A stretch of DNA of 64,000 bases from Mitsuaria chitosanitabida ATCC BAA-476 = NBRC 102408 (GCF_001598255.1 NZ_BCYP01000017.1:1-64000); one strand, 5' to 3'; positions 45,378 through 57,415 are shown, numbered from the stretch's first letter. Numbers and translations are program-made. Notes: generated from the sequence alone by a model not told the origin.

Positions 45378-46118
45378 ATGGCCGAAGGACTCAAGGCGCT
45401 GGCGCGCCACCCGGAATTCAAGCGTGGCGCGAAGGAGATGCTGGGCATCACCCTGGGCATCTCGGCCTGGGGCCTGGTCACCGGCGTGGCCATGGTCAAG
45501 AGCGGGCTGGGCGTCGGGCTGTCGCTGCTGATGAGCCTGGTGGTCTTCGCCGGCAGCTCGCAGCTGGCCTCGCTGCCGCTGATCGCCAGCGGCGCGCCGA
45601 TGTGGGTGCTGTGGGCCACGGCCTTCTGCGTGAACCTGCGCTTCGTCATCTTCAGCGCCCAGTGGCGCCTGTACTTCGCGCCGCTGCCGCGCGCGCAGCG
45701 CCTGCTGCTGGGCTACTTCGCGGCCGACCTCAACTACGTCGCCTTCCTCAAGCGCTTCCCCGACCTCAAGCCCGATCCCGAGCGGCAGCTCCCGTATTTC
45801 TGGGGCGGCGTCGCGGTGAACTGGTTCGCGTGGCAGGTGCCGGCGATCGCGGGCATCCTGCTCGCGGACCGCATCCCGACGAACTGGGGGCTGGGCTTCG
45901 CCGGCGTGCTGGCGCTGCTGGGGCTGACGTACTCGCTGCTCAAGGACCGCAACAGCCGGGTCGCCGCGGCGGTCGCCAGCTGCGCGGCGGTGGCGGCCTA
46001 CGCGCTGCCGCTGCGGCTCAACATCCTGGTGGCAATCGCCTCGGCCGTCGCGATCGGCCTGCTGATGGAGCGCTGGCTGCCGCCCGCCACGGCCGGCTCG
46101 AACGGGAGGTCCGCATGA
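45378..46118 (+). CDS. azlC: AzlC family branched-chain amino acid exporter subunit
   Basis: The large membrane subunit of an AzlCD (YgaZH-like) exporter for branched-chain amino acids or analogues. The 246-residue product has several hydrophobic segments and the family motif VVFAGSSQLASLPLI. The start ATG 45378 is chosen from conservation of the GAKEMLGITLGISAWG start region; the open frame extends upstream into the previous gene. azlD overlaps its end by four bases. Confidence 0.9.
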   Translation: MAEGLKALARHPEFKRGAKEMLGITLGISAWGLVTGVAMVKSGLGVGLSLLMSLVVFAGSSQLASLPLIASGAPMWVLWATAFCVNLRFVIFSAQWRLYFAPLPRAQRLLLGYFAADLNYVAFLKRFPDLKPDPERQLPYFWGGVAVNWFAWQVPAIAGILLADRIPTNWGLGFAGVLALLGLTYSLLKDRNSRVAAAVASCAAVAAYALPLRLNILVAIASAVAIGLLMERWLPPATAGSNGRSA

Positions 46119-46444
46119 GTCTCTGGGAAGCGATCCTGGGCATCGTCGGCATGGCGCTGATCACGATGGTGACGCGCGCCTTCTTCATGATCCCCGAGAA
46201 GGAGATCCCCATGCCCGACTGGCTGCGCGACGGCCTGCGCTATGCGCCGCTGGCCGCGCTGGCGGCGGTGATCGTGCCGGAGATCGTCATGACGCAAGGC
46301 GAGCTGATCGGCACCTGGAAGGACGCGCGCCTGTTCGCCACCGCGACCGCGACGGGCTACTTCTTCTGGAAGCGCGGCATCCTGGGCACCATCGTCAGCG
46401 GCACGGTGGTGATGCTGGCGCTGCGCATCGGCCTGGGCTGGTGA
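46115..46444 (+). CDS. azlD: AzlD family exporter subunit
   Basis: The small membrane partner of AzlC, 109 residues with three to four hydrophobic segments (EAILGIVGMALITMVTRAFF; APLAALAAVIVPEI; GTIVSGTVVMLALRI). The ATG lies in an ATGA overlap with the azlC stop and has GGGAGG upstream. Confidence 0.9.
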   Translation: MSLWEAILGIVGMALITMVTRAFFMIPEKEIPMPDWLRDGLRYAPLAALAAVIVPEIVMTQGELIGTWKDARLFATATATGYFFWKRGILGTIVSGTVVMLALRIGLGW

Positions 46445-46613
46445 GGCCGGCGGGCCGCGGTTTCAACGGCATTCCGTAACCCGCTCGATCGTCAGGGGCG
46501 GCAGGCCCGCGCCGCCCGGCTGTTAAGCTGCGCCCCGATTTGCCGGCCCGCCGACCCATCGCCGATGGACAGGGGCCCGGCGCCCGGTTTCCAACTACTC
46601 GAAGCTCATTCCC

Positions 46614-47807
46614 ATGAACGTCCTGCGTTTCGCCGATCTGATCGCCGCCGGCAAGGTGGCCGACCAGCGCGTCTTCATCCGCGCCGACCTGAACGTGCCG
46701 CTCAACGACGCCGGCCAGATCACCGAGGACACGCGCGTGCGCGCCTCCATCCCCGCGATCGAGATGGCCCTGAAGGCCGGTGCCGCGGTGATGGTCACCT
46801 CGCACCTGGGCCGCCCGACCGAGGGCGAGTTCAAGCCCGAGGATTCGCTGGCACCGGTCGCCAAGCGCCTGGGCGAGCTGATGGGCCGCGAGGTGCCGCT
46901 GGTCGCGAACTGGGTCGACGGCGTGGACGTGAAGCCGGGCCAGGTGGTGCTGCTCGAGAACTGCCGCGTCAACAAGGGCGAGAAGAAGAACAGCGAGGAG
47001 CTGGCGAAGAAGATGGCCGCGCTGTGCGACATCTTCGTGCACGACGCCTTCGGCACCGCGCACCGCGCCGAGGCCTCGACCTACGGCATCGCCCAGTTCG
47101 CCAAGATCGCCTGCGCCGGCCCGCTGCTGGCCGCCGAGATCGACGCCATCTCCAAGGCCCTGGCCAACCCCAAGCGCCCGCTGGTGGCGATCGTGGCGGG
47201 CTCCAAGGTCTCGACCAAGCTGACCATCCTGCAGTCGCTGTCCAGGAACGTCGATGGTCTGGTGGTCGGTGGCGGCATCGCCAACACCTTCATGCTGGCC
47301 GCCGGTCTGAAGATCGGCAAGTCGCTGGCCGAGCCGGACCTGGTGGGCGAAGCCAAGGCCGTGATCGAGGCGATGTCGGCGCGCGGCGCCGCGGTGCCGA
47401 TCCCGGTGGACGTGGTGACCGCCAAGACCTTCGCCGCCGACGCGCCCGCGACGGTCAAGGCCGCGACCGACGTCGCCGACGACGACCTGATCCTGGACAT
47501 CGGCCCGAAGACCGCCGCGATCCTGGCCGAGCAGCTCAAGGCCGCCGGCACCATCGTGTGGAACGGACCGGTGGGCGTGTTCGAGTTCGACGCCTTCGCC
47601 CACGGCACCGAGACCATCGCCCGGGCGATCGCCGCGTCGGACGCGTTCTCGATCGCCGGTGGCGGCGACACGCTGGCGGCGATCGCCAAGTACGGCATCG
47701 AGAAGGACGTCGGCTACATCTCCACCGGCGGCGGCGCCTTCCTGGAAGTGCTGGAAGGCAAGACCCTGCCGGCCTTCGAGATCCTGGCCAAGCGCGCGCA
47801 GGGCTGA
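46614..47807 (+). CDS. pgk: Phosphoglycerate kinase
   Basis: Interconverts 1,3-bisphosphoglycerate and 3-phosphoglycerate in glycolysis and gluconeogenesis. The 397-residue product has the N-terminal [14 protein letters not shown], the substrate loop [10 protein letters not shown], and the C-terminal nucleotide segments GPVGVFEF and [12 protein letters not shown]. No strong ribosome site is seen before ATG 46614. A very strong terminator follows. Confidence 0.97.
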   Translation: MNVLRFADLIAAGKVADQRVFIRADLNVPLNDAGQITEDTRVRASIPAIEMALKAGAAVMVTSHLGRPTEGEFKPEDSLAPVAKRLGELMGREVPLVANWVDGVDVKPGQVVLLENCRVNKGEKKNSEELAKKMAALCDIFVHDAFGTAHRAEASTYGIAQFAKIACAGPLLAAEIDAISKALANPKRPLVAIVAGSKVSTKLTILQSLSRNVDGLVVGGGIANTFMLAAGLKIGKSLAEPDLVGEAKAVIEAMSARGAAVPIPVDVVTAKTFAADAPATVKAATDVADDDLILDIGPKTAAILAEQLKAAGTIVWNGPVGVFEFDAFAHGTETIARAIAASDAFSIAGGGDTLAAIAKYGIEKDVGYISTGGGAFLEVLEGKTLPAFEILAKRAQG

Positions 47808-47830
47808 GCGGCGACGCCGCTTGAAGCACG

Positions 47831-47857
47831 AGGGCGCCGGCGAGCGCCCTTTTTTTT
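47831..47857 (+). terminator. Intrinsic terminator after pgk
   Basis: AGGGCGC pairs with GCGCCCT around a six-base loop and is followed by seven T. Confidence 0.93.
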
Positions 47858-47899
47858 CGACCCGGATCCACGCAGACCCGGGCGAGCAGGGAGGACACG

Positions 47900-49456
47900 A
47901 TGACGACATCGGAGGCCGCGCCGCGGGCCAGAGGAGAAACGCCGGTCGCCTGGCTGGTTGCTGCCGCCCTGGGGGCGGCCGGCCTGCACCAGCTCATGCT
48001 GCTGGTGCCCGTGGCGCTGGTCACCCTGCTGCCGGGGCTGCTCTTCGACAGCACCCTGTTCCGCGTGGTGGGCGTCGGGGCCTTCGTGTTTCTGGCGTGG
48101 GTGGTCCAGCCGAGCTGGCGTTCGGAGATGCGCCTGCTCACGCGTGCGCAGGCGCCGCGCCTGCATGCGCGCGTCGACGCGATGACGGACGCCATCGGCG
48201 CGCCTCGGGTGCATGGGATCGTGCTCGAGGGGGACCTCAACGCCGGCGCGCTGGAACAGCATCGCGGCGTCTCGCTGCGCCGCACCCGGCGCGTGCTGGT
48301 GCTGGGCCTGCCGCTGCTGCGCCTGCTGGACACCGCGGCCGCCGAGGCCGTGATCGCGCATGAGCTCGGACATTTCTCGAGGCGGCATGGTCGGCTGGGG
48401 CATTGGCTCTACCGGACCCGTGCCGCCTGGGCCGGTTGGGCGGCCAGCGTCGGCACCGAGGTCGAGGACAGCACGCCCTGGGACCGGGCGGGCGCGAGTT
48501 TCGCGATGCTCTTCCTGCCCTGGTTCCGCCGCGCCTCGGAAGCCCACATGCGGCGTTGCGAGTTCGAGGCCGACGCCATCGCGGCGCAGTGGGCCTCGCC
48601 GCGGGCCCTGGCGCGGGCGCTGCTGGTGATGGAGGTCTCGTCGATGCGCGCGGGCGGCGCGCCGGACGGCGCATCGCTGGACGAGCTGCGATCGAGCGCA
48701 TCGCCCACCCGTCAATGGGTCGAGCGCCCCGCGCGCACCTTGCTGGACCAGCCGGCCACGCCGGAGGAGATCGCCGAGGCCCTGCGGCATCGGCAAGCGC
48801 ATGGCAGCCATCCCCCGCATCGCCAGCGGATCGACGCGCTGGGCGTCGACGCGGCGGGCCTGGACCTGAGCCCGGCCTCGTGGAACGAGTCGGCCGCGGC
48901 GCACTGGCTGGGGGCGGACTGGGATGCGTTGTGCGCTGACGCCGGGCCGTGGTCCGGCACCGGCGAGCGTCTGGCCTGGGCGATGGCGCATGCGGCGCTG
49001 ACGGGCATCGATCCGGTCGCCCTGGGCGCGTCACCGGTGCGCGAGGCGATGGACGCCCAGGCGTTCCGGCGCCTCGAGCGGCGTCACCGCGCGGTGTGGG
49101 CGGCGCTGGAGCAGGGGCGGGGGCAGCCGGTGTCGCTGGCGCCCTGGCGCCGGGAGGCGATCGCCCGCGCGCTGGTCGCCAACGAGGCGATCGCGCAGGC
49201 CTGGCTGTTCGACGTGCCCGTGGCGGTCCAGGGCCAGCCCGCCTCGATGGACACCGGCGTCGTGTTGCGGGTCGATCCGCGCCGGATGGAGGCGCTGGGC
49301 CTCAACCTCGAGCAGGTCACCCGCACGCTGTCCTTGACCATGGCGCTGCTGCTGCCCGACGGGCAGGCATGGGCGCCCCGGTGCAGCTACACGACCGAGG
49401 GCCTGCCGCCCGAGCTGCAGGCGCGCGTCGACGTGACGCCGCCGCTCAAGGGCTGA
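47900..49456 (+). CDS. M48-type membrane-associated metallopeptidase
   Basis: A 518-residue protein. Hydrophobic segments are present at about 17-70. The zinc motif HELGH (His154, Glu155, His158) is followed later by CEFEADAIAAQWAS, the probable third ligand. The C-terminal half (about 290-518) has no recognised fold. It is clearly related to the incomplete protein at the right window edge (LTRAQAP and HELGHFSRRH there read LTRADAP and HEYGHLAGSH). GGGAGGA precedes the ATG. It follows the pgk terminator. Confidence 0.82.
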   Translation: MTTSEAAPRARGETPVAWLVAAALGAAGLHQLMLLVPVALVTLLPGLLFDSTLFRVVGVGAFVFLAWVVQPSWRSEMRLLTRAQAPRLHARVDAMTDAIGAPRVHGIVLEGDLNAGALEQHRGVSLRRTRRVLVLGLPLLRLLDTAAAEAVIAHELGHFSRRHGRLGHWLYRTRAAWAGWAASVGTEVEDSTPWDRAGASFAMLFLPWFRRASEAHMRRCEFEADAIAAQWASPRALARALLVMEVSSMRAGGAPDGASLDELRSSASPTRQWVERPARTLLDQPATPEEIAEALRHRQAHGSHPPHRQRIDALGVDAAGLDLSPASWNESAAAHWLGADWDALCADAGPWSGTGERLAWAMAHAALTGIDPVALGASPVREAMDAQAFRRLERRHRAVWAALEQGRGQPVSLAPWRREAIARALVANEAIAQAWLFDVPVAVQGQPASMDTGVVLRVDPRRMEALGLNLEQVTRTLSLTMALLLPDGQAWAPRCSYTTEGLPPELQARVDVTPPLKG

Positions 49457-49474
49457 GACGCCGACCGCCGGGCT

Positions 49475-50569
49475 TCACAGCCCCAGATACGGCGGCAGCT
49501 TCCCGTCCAGCGGCTTGACCGACGCGAAGCGCGCGGCCAGCTTGGACTGCAGCGTCACCGGCAACGGCGCGAACCCCGTCCCGCGTGTCAGGTCGTCCCC
49601 GTGCATGAAGCACCAGTACAGGAAGCTCATCACCGGGCCCGCGTCCGCGCCCTTGGCCGGCGCGGCATCGATCAGCACGAAGCTGGTCATCGTGATCGGC
49701 CAGCTCTCCAGGCCCTCACGGTCCATCAGCGAGGCCAGGTCGTCGCCCTTGCGCGACAGATCGCTGTTGGCGATCGCGGACCTGAAGCCGCTCTCGCCGG
49801 CGGCCACCCACTGCCCGGCCGCGTTGCGCAGCTTCACGCCGTTGAGCTTGTCGCGCCGCACGCGGTCGTAGCTGACGTAGGCCAGCGTGCCGGCCGCGGC
49901 CTTCAGCGCCTTGGCCATGCCGTCGTTGCCCTCGGCGGCCTCGACCTCGCCCGGCCACTTGGGCTGGGCGCTCGCGCCGACCTCCTGGGCGAAGGCCGGG
50001 GACACGGCGCTCAGGTACTTGGTGAAGCCCTCGCTGGTGCCCGACTTGTCGGCGCGCACGATGCGCCTGACCGGCAGCGCCGGCAGCGCGAGGCCCGGAT
50101 TCAGCGCCGCGATGCGCGCGTCGTGCCAGGTCTTGATCCGGCCGGCCATCAGGTCAGCGAGCAGCTCGCCGGTCAATTGCAAGCGGCCTTCGGGCACGCC
50201 CGGCAGATTGACCACCGGCACGATGCCGCCCACCAGCATCGGGATCTGGACCAGCTTGCGCTTGGCCAGATCCTCGGCCGTCAAGGGCGAATCGCTGCCG
50301 CCAAAGGCCACGCTGTGCGCGCTGATCTGCTTGATGCCGTCGCCCGAGCCGGTCGGCTTGTAGCTCACCGGCTGGTTGCTGCTCTTCTCGTAGGCTGCGG
50401 CCCAGCGCGTGTAGACCAGCGAGGGAAAGGATGCGCCGGCGCCCGCCAGCGGCGCGACCTGCGCGAACGCGCGCGGCGCGCCGGCGGCCAGGCTCAGCAG
50501 CGGCAGGGCGGCACCCAGGCGCAGGACGGCGCGGCGAGGGACATGGGGCGGGATCGGGGCGGTCGGCAT
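49475..50569 (-). CDS. PstS-like phosphate-binding protein
   Basis: Periplasmic phosphate-binding protein of the PstS family, 364 residues from ATG 50569 (a GTG at 50578 is possible). The N-terminus has a twin-arginine-like signal (RRAVLRLGAALPLLSLAAG). The mature domain shows GAGASFPSLVYTRWAAAY, KPTGSGDGIKQI, FGGSD and RADKSGTSEGFTKYL, which include phosphate-contact motifs. No pstC, pstA or pstB is nearby, so the gene is an orphan. It converges with the M48 gene. Confidence 0.87.
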   Translation of the reverse strand: MPTAPIPPHVPRRAVLRLGAALPLLSLAAGAPRAFAQVAPLAGAGASFPSLVYTRWAAAYEKSSNQPVSYKPTGSGDGIKQISAHSVAFGGSDSPLTAEDLAKRKLVQIPMLVGGIVPVVNLPGVPEGRLQLTGELLADLMAGRIKTWHDARIAALNPGLALPALPVRRIVRADKSGTSEGFTKYLSAVSPAFAQEVGASAQPKWPGEVEAAEGNDGMAKALKAAAGTLAYVSYDRVRRDKLNGVKLRNAAGQWVAAGESGFRSAIANSDLSRKGDDLASLMDREGLESWPITMTSFVLIDAAPAKGADAGPVMSFLYWCFMHGDDLTRGTGFAPLPVTLQSKLAARFASVKPLDGKLPPYLGL

Positions 50570-50828
50570 GGCGGGCACGGCAGGGCGTCTGAAGAATCGG
50601 GAGAGTCCGGCGCCGCCCCGCGGTCCGGCCGGGCGGGGCCTGGACGGGGCGGGCGCGGTCCGGCAGCGGGTGGCCGGGAGGCGGCCCGCATTCTAGGGAG
50701 CGCGAGGACCGCACGCCGTGAGCGATGCACGACGCCGACGACTTGGAGGCGGATCGGGCGGGATCTAGGGTGATCACTCTGACTTGCGGGCAAATCCCGA
50801 TGCGCTTGTCATCCCGTGCATCACGGAT

Positions 50829-50846
50829 TGCCATCTTTGCATGGCA
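50829..50846. promoter_or_regulatory. Inverted repeat in the pstS-maeB divergent spacer
   Basis: TGCCAT and ATGGCA form a perfect inverted repeat with a 6-nt spacer, in the AT-richer part of the 417-nt region 50,570-50,986 between divergent genes. It may be an operator for maeB or the pstS-like gene. No convincing -35/-10 pair was found; nothing else is recognised in this spacer. Confidence 0.35.
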
Positions 50847-50986
50847 GTTAAAACTGAATTCATCGCGGCGGCGAATCGAGAGGATTAAGCTTTGCGCCCC
50901 CCGTGACACCGCTACCGGTCGATTCCATGGGCGCAAAGCGCCATCCGACCGGGCCCGGGGCCCTATTCATCGCGACGGAGATTTGC

Positions 50987-53305
<2,319 letters not shown>

Positions 53306-53340
53306 TCGTTGGAAACCGCACCGTAACCTGTCGAAACCGG

Positions 53341-53367
53341 TTGGAGCGGCCGAGGCCGCTCCATAAT
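53341..53367 (+). promoter_or_regulatory. Palindrome and -10-like site before pyk
   Basis: GGAGCGGC/GCCGCTCC with a 4-nt loop (53,343-53,362) is followed at once by CATAAT (53,362-53,367). TTGGAG at 53,341-53,346 would be a -35 with only a 15-bp spacer. The element may be a terminator for maeB, a pyk promoter with an overlapping operator, or both. Confidence 0.35.
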
Positions 53368-53403
53368 CGCCGGCTGTAACTAAATTTCAGACAGAGACAA
53401 GCC

Positions 53404-54834
53404 ATGTCGCGAGCCACCAAGATCGTTGCCACCCTCGGCCCCGCATCGTCCTCCCCGGAAATCCTGGCGCAGATGATTCAAGCCGGCGTCGACGTGGTGC
53501 GCTTGAACTTCTCTCACGGCAAGGCGCAGGACCACATCGACCGGGCCCGCATGGTCCGCGAGGCGGCCGCCCGCGCCGGCAAGGAAGTCGCGATCATGGC
53601 CGACCTGCAAGGTCCCAAGATCCGCGTCGGCAAGTTCGAGAACGGCAAGATCGAGCTGGTCAACGGCACGTCCTTCATCCTCGACGCCGACCGCACCGAG
53701 CCCGGCAACGAGATGGTCGTCGGCCTGGACTACAAGGAGCTGCCGCGCGACGTGAAGCCCGGCGACACGCTGCTGCTCAACGACGGTCTGCTGGTGCTGA
53801 CGGTCGAGGCGGTGCGCGGCTCGCAGGTGCACACCATCGTCAAGCAGGGCGGCGAGCTGTCCAACAACAAGGGCATCAACAAGCAGGGCGGCGGTCTGAC
53901 CGCGCCCGCGCTGACCGGCAAGGACATGGAGGACATCAAGACCGCGATGTCCTTCCAGTGCGAATACCTGGCGGTGAGCTTCCCCAAGAACGCCACCGAC
54001 ATGGAGATGGCGCGCCAACTGGCCAACGTCGCCGGCGAGCCCTATCGCCACAAGCCGGGGATGATCGCCAAGATCGAGCGCTACGAGGCGATCCCGCATC
54101 TGGAGGCGATTCTCAAGGCCTCCGACGGCATCATGGTCGCCCGCGGCGACCTGGCCGTGGAAGTGGGCAACGCGGCGGTCCCCGCGCTGCAGAAGCGCAT
54201 GATCAAGATGGCGCTGGAGCTCGACAAGGTCTGCATCACCGCGACGCAGATGATGGAGTCCATGATCGTGAACCCGGTGCCGACGCGCGCCGAGGTGTCC
54301 GACGTCGCCAACGCGGTGCTGGACGGCACCGACGCCGTCATGCTGAGCGCCGAGACGGCCGCGGGCCGCTTCCCGGTCGAGACCATCCAGCAGATGGCCG
54401 CGATCGCGCTGGAAGCCGAGAACGCCGAGTTCGTGACGCTGGACACCGACTTCGCCAACCGCCAGTTCGGCCGCATCGACCAGTCGATCGCGATGGGCGC
54501 GCTGTTCACCGCGCACCACCTGGGCTGCAAGGCCATCGTGGCGCTGACCGAGTCCGGCTCCACCGCGCTGTGGATGAGCCGTCACCGCATCCACGTCCCC
54601 ATCTTCGCGCTGACCTCGCAGCCGCTGACGCATCGCAAGATGGCGCTGTATCGCAACGTCACGCCGCTGCTGATGCCCAACTTCACCGACCGCGACCAGG
54701 CGCTGAAGGCGGCGGAGGATCTTCTGATCGAGCGCGGCGTGCTGATGCCGGGCGACACCTACGCCATCACCTGCGGCGAGCCCATGGGCTACCCGGGCGG
54801 CACCAACATGCTGAAGGTCTGCCGCGTCGCGTGA
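53404..54834 (+). CDS. pyk: Pyruvate kinase
   Basis: Makes pyruvate and ATP from phosphoenolpyruvate. The 476-residue product has KIVATLGPASSS, the substrate segment VRLNFSHG, MADLQGPKIRVG, and the signature segment GMIAKIERYEAIP containing the catalytic Lys. The C-terminal allosteric domain is complete. It lies 98 nt after maeB and ends at a terminator. Confidence 0.97.
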   Translation: MSRATKIVATLGPASSSPEILAQMIQAGVDVVRLNFSHGKAQDHIDRARMVREAAARAGKEVAIMADLQGPKIRVGKFENGKIELVNGTSFILDADRTEPGNEMVVGLDYKELPRDVKPGDTLLLNDGLLVLTVEAVRGSQVHTIVKQGGELSNNKGINKQGGGLTAPALTGKDMEDIKTAMSFQCEYLAVSFPKNATDMEMARQLANVAGEPYRHKPGMIAKIERYEAIPHLEAILKASDGIMVARGDLAVEVGNAAVPALQKRMIKMALELDKVCITATQMMESMIVNPVPTRAEVSDVANAVLDGTDAVMLSAETAAGRFPVETIQQMAAIALEAENAEFVTLDTDFANRQFGRIDQSIAMGALFTAHHLGCKAIVALTESGSTALWMSRHRIHVPIFALTSQPLTHRKMALYRNVTPLLMPNFTDRDQALKAAEDLLIERGVLMPGDTYAITCGEPMGYPGGTNMLKVCRVA

Positions 54835-54887
54835 CCGTCCGCGGATCCTTGGCTCGATGAGCTCGGGCCTCGGCGACCCCCATGAAG

Positions 54888-54917
54888 AACGCCCGGTCCC
54901 GCCGGGCGTTGTCGTTT
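54888..54917. terminator. Terminator between pyk and the GHKL-ATPase gene
   Basis: AACGCCCGG pairs with CCGGGCGTT around a 5-nt loop, followed by GTCGTTT. It can serve pyk and, less well, the convergent gene. Confidence 0.75.
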
Positions 54918-54937
54918 CTGAAAGAGCGGCTTGAGGG

Positions 54938-55957
54938 TCAGGCGTTGCGTGCCGCGGCGACGAGCGCCGCGATGCGCGGCGTCATGTTGAGCGGCACGAG
55001 CTCGACCTCGGCGTGCGCCCGCGCGAAGACGCGGAACAGCTCGTCGGCGAAGGCGTGCCCCACATCGTCCACGCCGCTGAAATCCACCTCGGCCCGCTTG
55101 AACTGCGGCAGCCGCGCCGCCACCCGCCGCGCCTGCGCGCGCGAGTCCAGCATCTGTCCCGGTCCCACGACCAGGTTCAGCAGGATGCGGGTCTGGTCGA
55201 AGGCGATGCCGCTGCCGTCGACGCTCCATTGCTCCAGCACCTGGTCCAGCGTGCGCGAGCTCTCCAGCGCCACCGCCATGTAGATCGAGCTGCCCTGGCG
55301 AGGCAGCCCCTTGCCGTCCTTCCACGCATTGCCTTCCCAGGCGCGGCGCTGGAAGGCGCGGCCGTTGGCGTGGATGTCGAAGACGTCGGCCAGCTGCGAG
55401 CTGAAGAACAGCCCGCGTCCCGTGTGCGCCTGCGGCTGCGTCGTCAGCCGGCCCTTGCTGAGCTCCAGCATCGCGTGGCGCGCGTCGGTGAGCTCATAGG
55501 TGTCGCAGATGCGCTCGAAGACGCCGCAGCCGTCGTCGGAGACCAGCAGCTGCGCATGGGTGGGGGTCTGCCGCAGCGACACCGTCACGCTGGTGCCGCC
55601 GCTGTGGTCGATCGCGTTGTTCACCAGCTCAGTGAAGCCGTGCTGGATCATGCGCGCCACGTGGCGGGGCAGCTGGAAATGGGGCGCGTAGTCGCGCTGC
55701 CAGATGACGTCCTCCATCAGCCCGTGCAGCGTGTAGCTGCGCGCCACCTGGCGCAGCGAGCCGGGCCCGTAGACCGGCCGGCGCGCCGTGCCGGCGCGGG
55801 TCAGCCACTGGGCCTCCACCAGCCGGCGCAGGGCGTTCAGCACGGCGCGGCGGCTGGCGCCGGTGCGTTCCTCGACGTAGGCGGGCAGGTCCAGCGCGTG
55901 TTCGTTGGCGGCGGCGGTGATCCACAGCGTCAGCTGGTCGATCGCAAGACGGGTCAT
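54938..55957 (-). CDS. HTH / GHKL-ATPase / DUF4325-like regulatory protein
   Basis: A 339-residue protein. The N-terminal part (about 1-75) looks like a winged helix. Residues about 85-230 form a GHKL ATPase domain with the N box ELVNNAIDHSGG, a VSDDGCGVF G1 box and a HTGRGLFFSS G2 box. The last 90 residues (EVDFSGVDDVGHAFADELFRV) resemble the STAS-like DUF4325 domain. There is no His phosphoacceptor or receiver domain. This layout suggests an anti-sigma/anti-anti-sigma-like switch in one chain. AGGA precedes ATG 55957; the frame is open further upstream. Confidence 0.75.
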   Translation of the reverse strand: MTRLAIDQLTLWITAAANEHALDLPAYVEERTGASRRAVLNALRRLVEAQWLTRAGTARRPVYGPGSLRQVARSYTLHGLMEDVIWQRDYAPHFQLPRHVARMIQHGFTELVNNAIDHSGGTSVTVSLRQTPTHAQLLVSDDGCGVFERICDTYELTDARHAMLELSKGRLTTQPQAHTGRGLFFSSQLADVFDIHANGRAFQRRAWEGNAWKDGKGLPRQGSSIYMAVALESSRTLDQVLEQWSVDGSGIAFDQTRILLNLVVGPGQMLDSRAQARRVAARLPQFKRAEVDFSGVDDVGHAFADELFRVFARAHAEVELVPLNMTPRIAALVAAARNA

Positions 55958-56155
55958 GAAGGTCCTGGCAGGGGAGGGCCGCGAGCGGCGTCCGCCCGCG
56001 GGGCGGCCGGACCGGACTCGGCAAGGCACGATGCTTGCTCCGATGGGGCCGGGCCGCCCGGCCGAGAGCCTACCGGCCGCCTCCCGGTGCGCGCAACCGC
56101 AACGACCCCCATCCAGGGGGCGTCGCGGGGAGGCGATGCGACCACCGCCCCCGTG

Positions 56156-56177
56156 GCCCCTCTCCCCAGAGAGGGGC
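56156..56177. repeat. REP-like palindromic hairpin
   Basis: GCCCCTCTC and GAGAGGGGC form a 9-bp stem with a 4-nt loop. It resembles the CCCTCTCCC-type palindromes at 59,719-59,992. It lies in the 393-nt gene-free region 55,958-56,350. Confidence 0.5.
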
Positions 56178-56260
56178 GCGGAGCGTGAGGAGGCGGGCTG
56201 GTATGGCACCAGTTCGGGGGGAGCCACAGGATCGTTACAGAGCCCGTCATGGGGGCTGGC

Positions 56261-56307
56261 TAGAATCCTGCCCAGTTACGGCGTGGTTACGGCGCGGTTA
56301 CGGCGCG
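56261..56307 (+). promoter_or_regulatory. -10-like site and three 11-bp direct repeats upstream of fbaA
   Basis: TAGAAT (56,261-56,266) is a -10 candidate with no convincing -35. Directly after it three tandem copies of an 11-bp unit, GTTACGGCG[T/C]G, cover 56,275-56,307. The period is one helical turn. In the transcript they would lie near the 5' end of the fbaA leader. Confidence 0.45.
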
Positions 56308-56350
56308 ACGGCCTCGGCCCAGGAATTCATCACTTCTCCGGAGAACTCTC

Positions 56351-57415
56351 ATGGCACTCGTCTCGATGCGCCAACTGCTGGATCACGCGGCCGAACACGG
56401 CTACGGCATCCCGGCGTTCAACGTCAACAATCTGGAGCAGGTCCAGGCCGTGATGGCCGCCGCCGACGAAGTCGGCGCGCCGGTGATCCTGCAGGCCAGC
56501 GCGGGCGCCCGCAAGTACGCCGGCGAGCCCTTCATCAAGCACCTGATCCAGGCGGCCGTCGAGGCCTTCCCGCACATCCCGCTGGTGATGCACCAGGACC
56601 ACGGCACCAGCCCCAAGGTCTGCGAGGGCGCGATCGGCCTGGGCTTCGGCTCGGTGATGATGGACGGCTCGCTGATGGACGACGGCAAGACCCCGTCCAG
56701 CTTCGACTACAACGTGGACGTGACCCGCCGCGTCGTCGAGATGGCGCACAAGGTCGGCGTGACCGTCGAGGGCGAGCTGGGCTGCCTGGGCAACCTGGAA
56801 ACGGGCGACGCGGGCGAGGAAGACGGCATCGGCGCCGACGTCAAGCTGGACCACAGCCAGATGCTGACCGATCCGGAAGAAGCCGCGACCTTCGTCAAGG
56901 CCACGCAGCTGGACGCGCTGGCCATCGCCATCGGCACCAGCCACGGCGCCTACAAGTTCTCGCGCAAGCCCACGGGCGACATCCTGGCGATCTCGCGCGT
57001 CAAGGAAATCCACAAGCGCATTCCCAACACCCACCTGGTGATGCACGGCTCGTCGAGCGTGCCGCAGGAGTTGCTGGCCATCATCAACCAGTACGGCGGC
57101 AAGATGAAGGAGACCTTCGGCGTGCCGGTCGAGGAGATCCAGGAAGCCATCAAGCACGGCGTGCGCAAGATCAACATCGACACCGACATCCGTCTGGCGA
57201 TGACCGGCGCGGTGCGCAAGTTCCTGGCCGAGAACCCGGACAAGTTCGACGCCCGCGAGTGGCTCAAGCCCGCGCGTGAAGCGGCCAAGCTGGTCTGCAA
57301 GGCCCGCTACCTGGAGTTCGGCTGCGAAGGCCAGGCCGCCAAGATCAAGCCGCGCGCGCTGACCGACGTGGCCGCCGCCTACGCCCGCGGCGAGCTGGCG
57401 CAGGTCGTGCAGTGA
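56351..57415 (+). CDS. fbaA: Fructose-bisphosphate aldolase, class II
   Basis: Zinc-dependent cleavage of fructose 1,6-bisphosphate. The 354-residue product begins [19 protein letters not shown] and has the metal-binding MHQDHG segment, [12 protein letters not shown], and the GTSHGAYKF and MHGSSSVP motifs with further zinc ligands. GGAG lies 8 nt before the start. An intrinsic terminator follows, then purC. Confidence 0.97.
   Translation: MALVSMRQLLDHAAEHGYGIPAFNVNNLEQVQAVMAAADEVGAPVILQASAGARKYAGEPFIKHLIQAAVEAFPHIPLVMHQDHGTSPKVCEGAIGLGFGSVMMDGSLMDDGKTPSSFDYNVDVTRRVVEMAHKVGVTVEGELGCLGNLETGDAGEEDGIGADVKLDHSQMLTDPEEAATFVKATQLDALAIAIGTSHGAYKFSRKPTGDILAISRVKEIHKRIPNTHLVMHGSSSVPQELLAIINQYGGKMKETFGVPVEEIQEAIKHGVRKINIDTDIRLAMTGAVRKFLAENPDKFDAREWLKPAREAAKLVCKARYLEFGCEGQAAKIKPRALTDVAAAYARGELAQVVQ

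Noticed and set aside
53341-53367. Firm promoter call for pyk
   Set aside because: The -35 to -10 spacing is only 15 bp and the region is also a palindrome, so it is reported only as a low-confidence regulatory element.
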